Source: Kiritimatiellia bacterium
GTDB lineage: Bacteria > Verrucomicrobiota > Kiritimatiellia > RFP12 > UBA1067
Reading direction: 5' to 3'
Assembly (NCBI GenBank): GCA_024405265.1
Contig: JAKSOZ010000008.1
Location: 1 to 59,300 of the forward strand
DNA length: 59,300 nucleotides
A program made the translations under genes and the position numbers. Shown piece by piece: positions 1 through 7,300 of the stretch. Under the pieces are notes generated by a model. It was not told where the DNA came from. It saw only the letters and a list, made by a program, of their open reading frames with translations, and did no database searches. The first letter of the stretch is position 1. Each line of letters starts with the position of its first letter.

Positions 1-109
1 TCTGCCCCGTTCCGGCAAGTCCTGAAAGCGTATCTTGCGAAACGCCTTGTCCCTTGCGAATAGCCCGAACAAATGCTCTGAGGTCGGCTATAGTATTTAT
101 CTTTTTCAT
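1..109 (-). CDS. HipB-like XRE-family regulator, N-terminal part (cut by window edge)
   Basis: The minus strand starts ATG at 109 and stays open to the window edge, giving 36 residues that include 'IADLRAFVRAIRKGQGVSQD'. This is the start of a helix-turn-helix of the XRE/HipB type, in which the first helix is followed by a VSQ-x-x-LS-x-LAG recognition segment. HipB-type proteins bind their own operator and neutralise a HipA kinase toxin encoded just downstream, so a hipA-like gene may lie beyond position 1. A good promoter lies directly upstream, with a -10 only 11 bp before the ATG. Other XRE regulators are possible because the C-terminal half is missing. Confidence 0.7.
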   Translation of the reverse strand, partial: MKKINTIADLRAFVRAIRKGQGVSQDTLSGLAGTGQ

Positions 110-120
110 TACCGCTCGGT

Positions 121-149
121 ATTATATCATATATCAGTAAAAGAAGCAA
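121..149 (-). promoter_or_regulatory. Sigma70-type promoter of the HipB-like gene
   Basis: On the minus strand TTGCTT (149-144) and TATAAT (126-121) are separated by 17 bp. The -10 ends 11 bp before the ATG, so the predicted transcript would have a leader of only about four bases. The promoter overlaps the 3' end of the upstream gene. Confidence 0.6.
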
Positions 150-661
150 TGTATCAGATCGGCGGCGCAATTCTTCATCGAATGAACGTCACTGGGAGTT
201 TTGGGAATCGAGCAGGTGAGATTCAAATAGGCAACCTTCCAATGATTCGACCCGTCAACACGTCTTATCCCAAACTCTTCCATTTTCCTGAAGACTTCAC
301 GCGGCACCTTGCCGTCTGTCTTGGCTAAGAGCATGCGAACCGTCTTAGCGCAACATAACAATCGACCGGACGCATGATTCTTTGCCAAGAACTCTTGCAA
401 AAGCTCCCGATGCCTCACATTCCGACATTTCGCATCCAAGGTCTTCAGGTAATTCTTAATCGCAATAAGAATATGGTCGTGAACTTCGCCTTCAAAGCCC
501 TCCTCCGGCATATCAAACAAAGTTGACATCGAACGCGTCTTAGTCGTCGCTACCGCCCCTTCAGCACCCTCAAGTCGCTTTATCAAATTTGCCTTCTGTT
601 CCTCGATTACTTCTCGCTCACGAATCAATCGATCTATTTCATCTTTGTGCGATTCATTCAT
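134..661 (-). CDS. Hypothetical protein, 175 aa, N-terminal coiled coil
   Basis: I do not recognise this protein. It begins ATG at 661 behind a purine-rich ribosome site (AAAGGAGAG, somewhat distant, then GAGAAGG nearer). Residues 1 to about 35 are strongly charged and heptad-like (MNESHKDEIDRLIREREVIE), suggesting a coiled coil. The remainder is mixed, with a Cys-Cys pair in 'GRLLCCAKTVRMLLAKTDGK' and basic stretches that could bind nucleic acid. No signal peptide or membrane segment is visible. It lies between a strong terminator and the promoter of the HipB-like gene, with no clean promoter of its own in the 48 bp after the terminator. Base composition is lower in GC than the long operons, which fits an accessory region. 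Confidence 0.55.
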   Translation of the reverse strand: MNESHKDEIDRLIREREVIEEQKANLIKRLEGAEGAVATTKTRSMSTLFDMPEEGFEGEVHDHILIAIKNYLKTLDAKCRNVRHRELLQEFLAKNHASGRLLCCAKTVRMLLAKTDGKVPREVFRKMEEFGIRRVDGSNHWKVAYLNLTCSIPKTPSDVHSMKNCAADLIHCFFY

Positions 662-705
662 CGCCTTCTCAATCTCTCCTTTGGCAACTCCCCGCGCCCG
701 TCAAA

Positions 706-741
706 ACGCCGGCATGGCGGGGCTACCCGCCATGCCGAGGG
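706..741 (-). terminator. Rho-independent terminator after the 42-aa protein gene
   Basis: A perfect 12-bp stem (CGGCATGGCGGG at 710-721 with CCCGCCATGCCG at 726-737) encloses a 4-base loop. On the minus strand it is followed by GCGTTTTG, a short T run. It starts about ten bases past the stop codon of the small gene. Confidence 0.75.
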
Positions 742-747
742 ATTAGC

Positions 748-876
748 TTACTTGCCGTTTTTAGCCGCAGCTGCCTGCGCACGGGCGCCAAAAGTACCTT
801 TCGGTGTCATTCCACCGTTCGATTTACAAGTCGCGCTCTGAATACGCGCAGCCGCAGCACTAGTCATTTTTGCCAT
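748..876 (-). CDS. Small 42-aa protein resembling SMP-like (seed-maturation-type) peptides
   Basis: The ATG at 876 is preceded by GAAAGGAAAT at good spacing, so the short form starting MAKMTSAAAARIQSATCKSN is preferred over any longer frame. The peptide is Ala-, Lys- and Gly-rich and contains the pattern 'AAARIQS...GG...KGTFGARAQAAAAKNGK'. From memory, small bacterial proteins with a seed-maturation-protein-like segment look like this. Their function is unknown to me. It is a monocistronic gene with its own promoter-like -10 (931-936), a leader of about 48 bases and a strong terminator, which suggests high expression. The family assignment is tentative, while the gene itself is well supported. 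Confidence 0.65.
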   Translation of the reverse strand: MAKMTSAAAARIQSATCKSNGGMTPKGTFGARAQAAAAKNGK

Positions 877-930
877 TGTCTTATTTCCTTTCGTATATCT
901 TCCGCCCCACCAGGAGCGAAATATGCGAGT

Positions 931-936
931 ATTATA
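931..936 (-). promoter_or_regulatory. Extended -10 (TGGTATAAT) for the 42-aa protein gene
   Basis: The minus strand reads TGGTATAAT with the hexamer at 936-931. No convincing -35 is visible at 16-18 bp, but the TG extension can compensate. A start near 925 would give a leader of about 48 bases carrying the ribosome site. Confidence 0.5.
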
Positions 937-951
937 CCACTGATGGACAAT

Positions 952-988
952 AAACAAAAAAAAATGTCGGAATTTTTTCAACCCCGAC
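952..988 (-). terminator. Rho-independent terminator after the 327-aa hypothetical gene
   Basis: On the minus strand a TGTCGG / CCGACA stem encloses a 13-base loop and is followed by nine T residues. It lies about 35 bases past the stop of the gene at 1022-2005 and just upstream of the next promoter. Confidence 0.7.
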
Positions 989-1021
989 ACATATATGCTT
1001 ATTATATCACCTATTTGACGA

Positions 1022-2005
1022 TTATTTCAGTTTATCAGGACCATACTCTCGGACAATTTCCAAAATATCTTCATCGAAATCATCAGCTCTATGACGTTCT
1101 GCCGCCTTTATTAACGATGATTCATGGCCGCACTCATAAGCACCTTTCCCAGCTTTTATCCAATTATGCGTAATAATAGTTTTAGCGAGCAAATCCTTTG
1201 ACACACAAGATTCCTCATTATTCAAATACACGTATATTTGCGCTTTCTGCACTGGCGTTAATTGCTTACCTCGAGGGCCTGACTTGCCGCCATTGATCTC
1301 TTTTTCAGAAGCCTTGCATTCTCGATTGCTCCTGCGATATCCACGCACTTCCGCTGCAGACGCCAATATATTGCCTTCTTTTAACTGACGCTCCGTATCA
1401 TCTTCTAAAACCCGAATAGCAAATGCCGCTTTAGCTGCTTGAAATGGCAACAAACTTGCCGTATTGTAAACAAACTCATCCTTCTCTCCAAGCGTTGGGC
1501 GAATTTCTTTTTCATGCAGTCTAATTGCCTCACAAACCTGCGAAGCAAAGAGGTTAAGCGCCATTTGCAAGAGTCGCAACTCCCTACATTGTCTGATCGA
1601 ACAAAAATCTTCAATAATAGATTCTACTTTCGTCCTAACATGCTCAAATTCCGACAAATAGATATCAAACCCATAATCAACCTGATATAATCTACAACCA
1701 AATCGGTACAAAGCCCCTATTAATCCTGTAGGAATACAAAGCGGATAGTAATCTATTTCTCCCTTAATGAAAAAATCCTTATCACACAACAAATCCGATA
1801 TACAGGGCTTAGTCTGTTCCGTCTTACAATGAATTCGATACCACGATTTTCGATCCTCAAAAGCCTTTCTCATATCATCAGCTAACCGAGACGCTCTTTC
1901 TAGATAATAGCGAGCATGTTTATCACAGTTTACGGCCTCTTCCGGAGAAAAATCTCGTGAGATTTCTACTATACGACCATTACTCATTCTCAACGGAGTA
2001 GACAT
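1022..2005 (-). CDS. Hypothetical protein, 327 aa
   Basis: I do not recognise this protein. It has no signal peptide and no clear membrane segment. Residues 1-230 look mainly helical and charged. Residues from about 245 on contain a basic, Gly-rich linker followed by 'LTPVQKAQIYVYLNNEESCV' and a His-rich tail, which could be a small helical DNA-binding domain, though this is a guess. The ATG at 2005 lies 11 bp after a TACAAT hexamer, again a very short leader, and no Shine-Dalgarno sequence is visible. A terminator follows at 952-988. The gene is AT-richer than the housekeeping operons and sits among other unknowns next to a HipB-like gene, so it may be part of a small acquired island. Confidence 0.55.
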   Translation of the reverse strand: MSTPLRMSNGRIVEISRDFSPEEAVNCDKHARYYLERASRLADDMRKAFEDRKSWYRIHCKTEQTKPCISDLLCDKDFFIKGEIDYYPLCIPTGLIGALYRFGCRLYQVDYGFDIYLSEFEHVRTKVESIIEDFCSIRQCRELRLLQMALNLFASQVCEAIRLHEKEIRPTLGEKDEFVYNTASLLPFQAAKAAFAIRVLEDDTERQLKEGNILASAAEVRGYRRSNRECKASEKEINGGKSGPRGKQLTPVQKAQIYVYLNNEESCVSKDLLAKTIITHNWIKAGKGAYECGHESSLIKAAERHRADDFDEDILEIVREYGPDKLK

Positions 2006-2050
2006 TTTATTTACTTATTGTATGACAGATTTACCCAAGTCTTTCGCTTG

Positions 2051-2746
2051 TCATTCAACCTCGACTTTGCGAGTCGTAGTGACGAGCGGACGACCTACTC
2101 CTCCGCGGCACTTTACCAAGAGACGATACGAGCCGGGCTCGAGCGTGGACGGCGGAAACGCGACTCGAATCGTATTGTGATCATTGGAGAGGATGTTCGC
2201 ACGAAGGAGCGTTTCATCCTTCGCATCAATGAGAAACACTCCTTCATCCGCGGCGGTTTTATCGATAAGACAATTCGAAGTGTTAACGACAATCTGAGAT
2301 CCGTCCTGCCTGATAAGGCACATGCTCTTCACTCCATTCTGCTGCACCTCATAAATCTTCGGCGCCGCCTTGTCCGTTTCGTTAATCGGCGTAAGCGTCG
2401 CTACCACTGACTTAAGCGCAGCGGTCGGCGTAATACTGACTTGAAGCGGATTCTTATCGGGGTCATAAGGAGCGTTCGCGCGCTCGACCGTTCCGACCAT
2501 CTTGATCGAAACCGAGAAATTCTTGAAATTAAGCCGATTGCCCGCGGCAACTTGCGCGGCGATGAAATCATCGACAGACGCGAGCTGATAACGCGCATCA
2601 GCTTCCGAAATATGCTTACTCAAAGCAAACTCACGCGCCATTCCATCGAGATTGAGAACAGCATTGTGCGTGACATGTCCCGTATAAGAAGCATCCGTGC
2701 GAAGAAACTTGCTCCTAAGGAGCGCTAGCGTGTATTTGATATTCAT
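2051..2746 (-). CDS. HU-like DNA-binding domain protein with C-terminal Ig-like (DUF4469-type) domain
   Basis: The preferred start is the ATG at 2746, giving 231 aa. Upstream in-frame sequence overlaps the promoter. Residues 1 to about 110 look like the variant HU/IHF fold (HU-HIG type): an N-terminal helix pair, 'DFIAAQVAAGNRLNFKNFSV', then a beta arm. The C-terminal part (about residues 130-231) ends in 'LEPGSYRLLVKCRGG', typical of the Ig-like DUF4469 partner domain known from Bacteroidetes and PVC proteins. The probable role is DNA binding or nucleoid architecture, by inference. The -10 hexamer lies 7 bp before the ATG, so the mRNA should be leaderless. Immediately upstream of the -35 is an array of eight palindromes that could be its own binding sites. 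Confidence 0.7.
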   Translation of the reverse strand: MNIKYTLALLRSKFLRTDASYTGHVTHNAVLNLDGMAREFALSKHISEADARYQLASVDDFIAAQVAAGNRLNFKNFSVSIKMVGTVERANAPYDPDKNPLQVSITPTAALKSVVATLTPINETDKAAPKIYEVQQNGVKSMCLIRQDGSQIVVNTSNCLIDKTAADEGVFLIDAKDETLLRANILSNDHNTIRVAFPPSTLEPGSYRLLVKCRGGVGRPLVTTTRKVEVE

Positions 2747-2753
2747 GGAGGAT

Positions 2754-2782
2754 ATTATACCATATTCCTCGTCCAAGCGCAA
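2754..2782 (-). promoter_or_regulatory. Leaderless promoter of the HU-like gene
   Basis: TTGCGC (2782-2777) and TATAAT (2759-2754) are 17 bp apart, with a TGG extension before the -10. Only seven bases separate the -10 from the ATG at 2746, which places the expected transcription start at or next to the A of the start codon. Confidence 0.75.
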
Positions 2783-2784
2783 TC

Positions 2785-2958
2785 TCGCCTTAGGCGACAT
2801 GTCAAACTCGCCTTAGGCGACTTCACTAACTCGCCTTAGGCAACATTATCAACTCGCCTTAGGCAACATACATAACTCGCCTAAGGCGACATACACAACT
2901 CGCCTAAGGCAACACACTCCATCCGCCTTAGGCGACCTTCACCAAACGCCTAAGGCAA
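2785..2958. repeat. Array of eight 13-bp near-palindromes at exact 23-bp period
   Basis: Units begin at 2785, 2808, 2831, 2854, 2877, 2900, 2923 and 2946, each exactly 23 bp apart. The core is TCGCCTWAGGCRA: a 6-bp inverted repeat around one central base. The centre is T in units 1-4 and 7 and A in units 5, 6 and 8. The right arm ends GCGA in units 1, 2, 5 and 7 and GCAA in the others. The 10-bp spacers vary but most follow C-A/T-T-n-n-n-n-A-A-C. The array fills the gap between the crcB stop (2996) and the -35 of the HU-like gene (2782). It is not a CRISPR because the units are too short and no cas genes are present. It may be an operator array, a series of RNA stem-loops or a minisatellite. 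Confidence 0.9.
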
Positions 2959-2995
2959 CGCGCTAAGCCCTCCATCCTATTAATCACACACCTTC

Positions 2996-3361
2996 TCAGC
3001 GTGAAATGACATAACCGAAGAAAACTGCGAGAAGTCCGGCGAGAACCGAAGCGAGAACATAAAGGGCTGCGGCAAGATAGTGCGAGGATTCGATCAGGCG
3101 AAGTGTTTCATTGGAGAAAGTCGAGAACGTCGTAAAGCCTCCGCAGAAACCGACAACGAGCACAAGCCGCAGCGTTTCGGCGCTCGCGCCGCCCGAAAAG
3201 CGTGCGAGCAATCCGGAGAAAAGTCCGATCAGAAACGAACCTGCAATATTGACGGAGAGAGTCGCGAACGGAAACCCTCCGGCTGTGGGAATAAGCGTCC
3301 CGACGAGGTATCTCACGACTCCGCCAGCGGCACTTCCCAATGCGACTAAAAGAATATTCAT
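2996..3361 (-). CDS. crcB: Fluoride exporter CrcB/FluC
   Basis: This 121-aa protein has four hydrophobic segments and the signature 'GGFTTFSTFSNE' at residues 74-85, typical of the FluC fluoride channel that dimerises in the inner membrane and exports F-. The length is normal for the family. The start ATG overlaps the stop codon of the upstream glycosyltransferase gene (TAATG). No fluoride riboswitch is present, so expression depends on the long operon it closes. Confidence 0.93.
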   Translation of the reverse strand: MNILLVALGSAAGGVVRYLVGTLIPTAGGFPFATLSVNIAGSFLIGLFSGLLARFSGGASAETLRLVLVVGFCGGFTTFSTFSNETLRLIESSHYLAAALYVLASVLAGLLAVFFGYVISR

Positions 3362-4311
3362 TAGACGACGGACGTTGACAATTTTAAGCGATCGAAGTAG
3401 CCGAACAGGGTGCCCTTAAGATATGCGAGGGCAATATCCGGACGGCGATTACGAATCGCGACGAACCCATAATAAACCGCCGAAAGCGGCGCGAAAATGA
3501 AATACACGCTTAAACGCGGCAAAAACGGGAAATGACGACGCGCGAAGCGAAGACGATTGCGCGCGAAATGATAAGTTCGTCCAGGCTTTTCGATCCCAAG
3601 CATTCTAAGCGCGCTTGAACAACCTTGTTCAAGCGTTCCGTAATGATGGACACGCGCTTGAGTCGTGAAAAACGCGGAACACCCCTTCTCTACTATCCGA
3701 TAGCCGAAATCCGATTCTTCATAAGTGATCGAATACGACTCGTCAAAGCCATCGACAGCCTCAAACGCCTGACGCGCGACCATAAAAGCGTTAGGCGCGC
3801 ACTTGGTAGGATATAAAGTCGGCGATTCAGGGAGCTCGCTTAAAGGAATATCATGAATCGGGTCCGCCGGCATCGAAGTCCAAGGATTGAAGACGCTACC
3901 TAAAGTCCAAACAAGATTATCCTTACCTTCTCGGTGATTAATCGAAATCGGAGCGACAAACCCGATTTTATCATCAGACTCGAAAACCGAGACAAGCTCG
4001 GCTAAAGCGTTCTTTTCAATGATATTATCATCATCAAGAAAGAGAATATACTTACCTCCAGTCGAAAGCGCGCCTCGATTGCGATTAACCGAGGGTCCGA
4101 AGTTTCTTTCACTTTCGAGAATCCTGACGCGCGTCTCCAAAGCGAACGCGGCACGTAGCTTCTCAAGCGTATCATCCGTCGAAGCATCGTCCACGACGAC
4201 GATCTCCTTTTCGGGGTAATCGGCTTCAAGCACGCTTTTAACGCATCGCACCACCATCTCGGCGCGATTGTGAGTAGGGATGACGACGGAGATAAGCTTG
4301 CTTACTCCCAA
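3361..4311 (-). CDS. Glycosyltransferase family 2 protein
   Basis: The N-terminus 'LISVVIPTHNRAEMVVRCVK' and the DXD-like 'FLDDDNII' near residue 105 identify a GT-A fold, family 2 transferase of about 316 aa that moves a sugar from a nucleotide donor. C-terminal residues from about 255 contain a hydrophobic stretch (VYFIFAPLSAVYYGFVAI) that may bind the membrane. The closest general type is the rhamnosyltransferase-like group. The start appears to be TTG at 4311, overlapping the end of dnaE by ten bases behind a GAGAAG site. The acceptor is unknown, and exopolysaccharide or O-antigen synthesis is plausible given the WecA-like enzyme in the same run. Confidence 0.85.
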   Translation of the reverse strand: MGVSKLISVVIPTHNRAEMVVRCVKSVLEADYPEKEIVVVDDASTDDTLEKLRAAFALETRVRILESERNFGPSVNRNRGALSTGGKYILFLDDDNIIEKNALAELVSVFESDDKIGFVAPISINHREGKDNLVWTLGSVFNPWTSMPADPIHDIPLSELPESPTLYPTKCAPNAFMVARQAFEAVDGFDESYSITYEESDFGYRIVEKGCSAFFTTQARVHHYGTLEQGCSSALRMLGIEKPGRTYHFARNRLRFARRHFPFLPRLSVYFIFAPLSAVYYGFVAIRNRRPDIALAYLKGTLFGYFDRLKLSTSVV

Positions 4312-7300
4312 GGCATCTTCTCCTTCTCGGCCAAATAAATCTTGTTCTCCGGGCGAAAAGTCATATCGGTCTGAGGAACGACCTTACCGATTTCGGACAA
4401 GAAGCCGATCGAAACGCCGACGTTATACTTAGCGCCTAAATCGACATCAAGAACGTGTCCGTCGGGATAGTGAAGTTCGATTATAATCGGAAGTTTACCG
4501 GGCGATCGCATCGCGGCAGCACGAATCTCGTTTACCTTAGTCCGAATATCGGGATCGGAATAATGCATCTTGATTCGCAGCGCCTTCGAAACGAGCGGGA
4601 GCGCCACCTCAAGCGGATAAACTTCTCGCGCGGAGAAACTTAAGTCGCCGACCATCGGGTTCAGTTTATGAGGATCTTCCTTCGCGTAAGTCACGCGATA
4701 GGCGATTTCGCCTGATACGAGAACCAACTGATCGACTTTCGACTCCACTTCTTGCTGAGCCGCCGCTTCCCAGACCTTCGCGAAAGCCGTAGCTTCGCCG
4801 CGGCCTTTACCATCGTCAAGCACAAGGATCGCCCACTTCATTCCTACCGAGCCATCAGGACGAGGCTTCGGCGTCTTTACCGACAAGGACTCGAGGATTC
4901 CCACCACTCTAACATCAAGTTTCTTCGTCAAAATCGGATCGATGTGCTTCTTAAGCACATTCTTTTCTTTCGTGATCGCATGATTGAACTTCTCTTTGTC
5001 ATTCCAGGACACTTCGCCCTTCGCTCTCACGACAGCACGAGCGAGTCCTTTCAAAATCCAGTCACTCGATTCTGCCTTCTTGAGCAGCGCTTCGACGGAA
5101 TTGTTCTCCTCCGCTTGATCGAGCTCTTCATCAATAACGCCATTTTCACCGCCTAAATCTTCACCCTCACCTTGACCATCACCTAACTCTTCCCCTTGAC
5201 CCTCTGCCTTGACCTCTTTACGCTCGATTTGACTCAAATCAAAAGGATAAGTTTCGACTTCATCTTTGCCTTTCGAAAGCATCACAATCGACATTTCATC
5301 AATCAGCTTCTTGCAGGCATTAAGCGGATGTCCCGAGATGTACACGCCGAGCAAATCGCGCTCGTTCTTCAGATCTTCCGCAGGCGAAAACGTAGGAGTA
5401 TTGTTCGCCAGTTGCTGATCAGTCGAGAAATCTTCTTCGGCATCGAAAACATCGAAGAAGCTTGACTGAGCGGAAGCCTTTTCCTTCGCGCGCGACTGCG
5501 CTTTCTTAAGCGCGAATTCGATGTTATGATAAAGTTTCCCGCGGTTCGGTTCCAAGGTCGAAAACGCGCCCGTTCGAGTCAAGTTCTCAAGAACGCGCTT
5601 ATTGACGGCGTTAGAGCCCGCGAGACGCATACAGAAGTCGAGAAAGCCCTTGTAAGGACCGTTCGCCTTACGCTCCGCAACGATCACTTCCGCGGCAAGC
5701 GTGCCGACGCCCTTGATACCGCCGAGACCATAGCGAATACCCTTCGCGTCCTTTGTAGGGACGAATCTCGCGCCCGATTCGTTCACATCGGGAAGTTCGA
5801 GCTTGAGCCCCATTTCCTGAGCTTCGGCAACGAAGCCGGGGAGCTTATCGAAGTTACCGATTTCGGAAGAAATCTGGGCGCACATGAATTCCGCGGGATA
5901 GTGGGCTTTCATGTAGCCGGTCTGATAAGCGACCCAAGCGTAGCAGACGGCGTGAGACTTGTTGAACGCGTAGGAAGCGAAAGCTTCCCAGTCTTTCCAA
6001 ATCTTTTCGATAAGTTCGCGAGCGAGCGTCTCGTCTTTCCACTTGTCGACGCGGAACTCGGGGTTTCTAAGGCAACCATCGATGAACTTCGTCTTAAGCT
6101 CGTTCATGATGTCCATGAGCTTCTTACCCATCGCCTTACGAAGCTTATCTGATTCGCCGCGCGTGAAGCCCGCGAGTAAGCGCGAAAGAAGCATGACCTG
6201 TTCCTGATAGACGGTAACGCCGTAAGTATCCTTAAGGTACTTTTCCATCAGCGGATGGTCGTAGGTAATCTCTTCCGTCCCCTGCTTACGCGCGACGAAG
6301 CGAGGGATGTAGTCCATCGGGCCCGGGCGATAGAGAGCGTTCATGGCGACGAGGTCGGTAAGCTTCGTCGGCTGGAGCGCCTTGAGCCACTTCTTCATGC
6401 CCGGAGATTCAAACTGGAAAAGACCCGTAGTTTCACCGCGCCCGAAAAGCTCGTAAGTCTCTTCGTCATCGTCGGGAATAAAATCGGGGTCGAGCTCGAT
6501 GCCGCGCTCTTTAAGCAGCGAGACGCACTCCTTTTCGACGGTCAAAGTCTTAAGCCCCAAGAAGTCCATCTTAAGGAGGCCGACGGGTTCCACGAAGTGA
6601 CCGTCATATTGAGTCGTCAAGAGCTTATCACCTTGACTTTCATCTTCACCTTTCTTCTTCCCGCCCTTCTCAGGAGTCGGCATAACGGGCAAAGTCTCAA
6701 TCAAAGGATCGCGCGAAATGATGATGCCGCAGGCATGGACGCCCGGCTGACGAATCGAGCCCTCGAGATTCGCCGCGCGTTCCATAAGCTTATGAACGAC
6801 GGGGTCTTCGGAGTTGAAGGCCGCTTCCAAATCGGGACTTTCGCCGCGCGCTTTCTTGAAGTCGATCTTAGGCGTATCGGGAACGAAAGAGGCGAGACGG
6901 TTCGTATCCTTAAGCGGATAGTCCATCACGCGCCCGACGTCTTTAATCGCGGATTTCGCCGCCATCTGGCCGAAGGTCACGATATGAGCGACATGATCGG
7001 CACCGTACTTCTTCGTCACGAACTCGATCACGCGTTCACGTCCCGAGTCGTCGAAGTCGACGTCGATATCAGGCATCGAAATTCGGTCGGGGTTAAGGAA
7101 GCGTTCGAAAAGGAGGTCGTACTTCAAGGGGTCGACGTTCGTGATCCCGAGCGCGTAAGCTACCGCGCTACCTGCCGCGGAACCACGCCCCGGGCCGACC
7201 CAAACTCCCATTTTGCGGGCGTTGTCGATGTAGTCATGAACAATCAGGAAGTAGCCGGGGAAGCCCATCGTACGAATCGTATCGAGTTCGAATTGGACGC

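Noticed and set aside
1001..1006. TATAAT on the minus strand as a promoter
   Set aside because: It lies just past a stop codon and directly before a rho-independent terminator, so any product would be about 40 bases long.
2747..2800. N-terminal extension of the HU-like protein from 2800
   Set aside because: It would translate the promoter and the first repeat unit. The -10 lies downstream of that start.
2785..2958. CRISPR array
   Set aside because: Repeats are 13 bp, spacers 10 bp and partly conserved, and there are no cas genes. The structure does not fit any CRISPR type.
3340..3400. Fluoride riboswitch before crcB
   Set aside because: The crcB start overlaps the preceding stop codon, and no intergenic space or aptamer motif is present.
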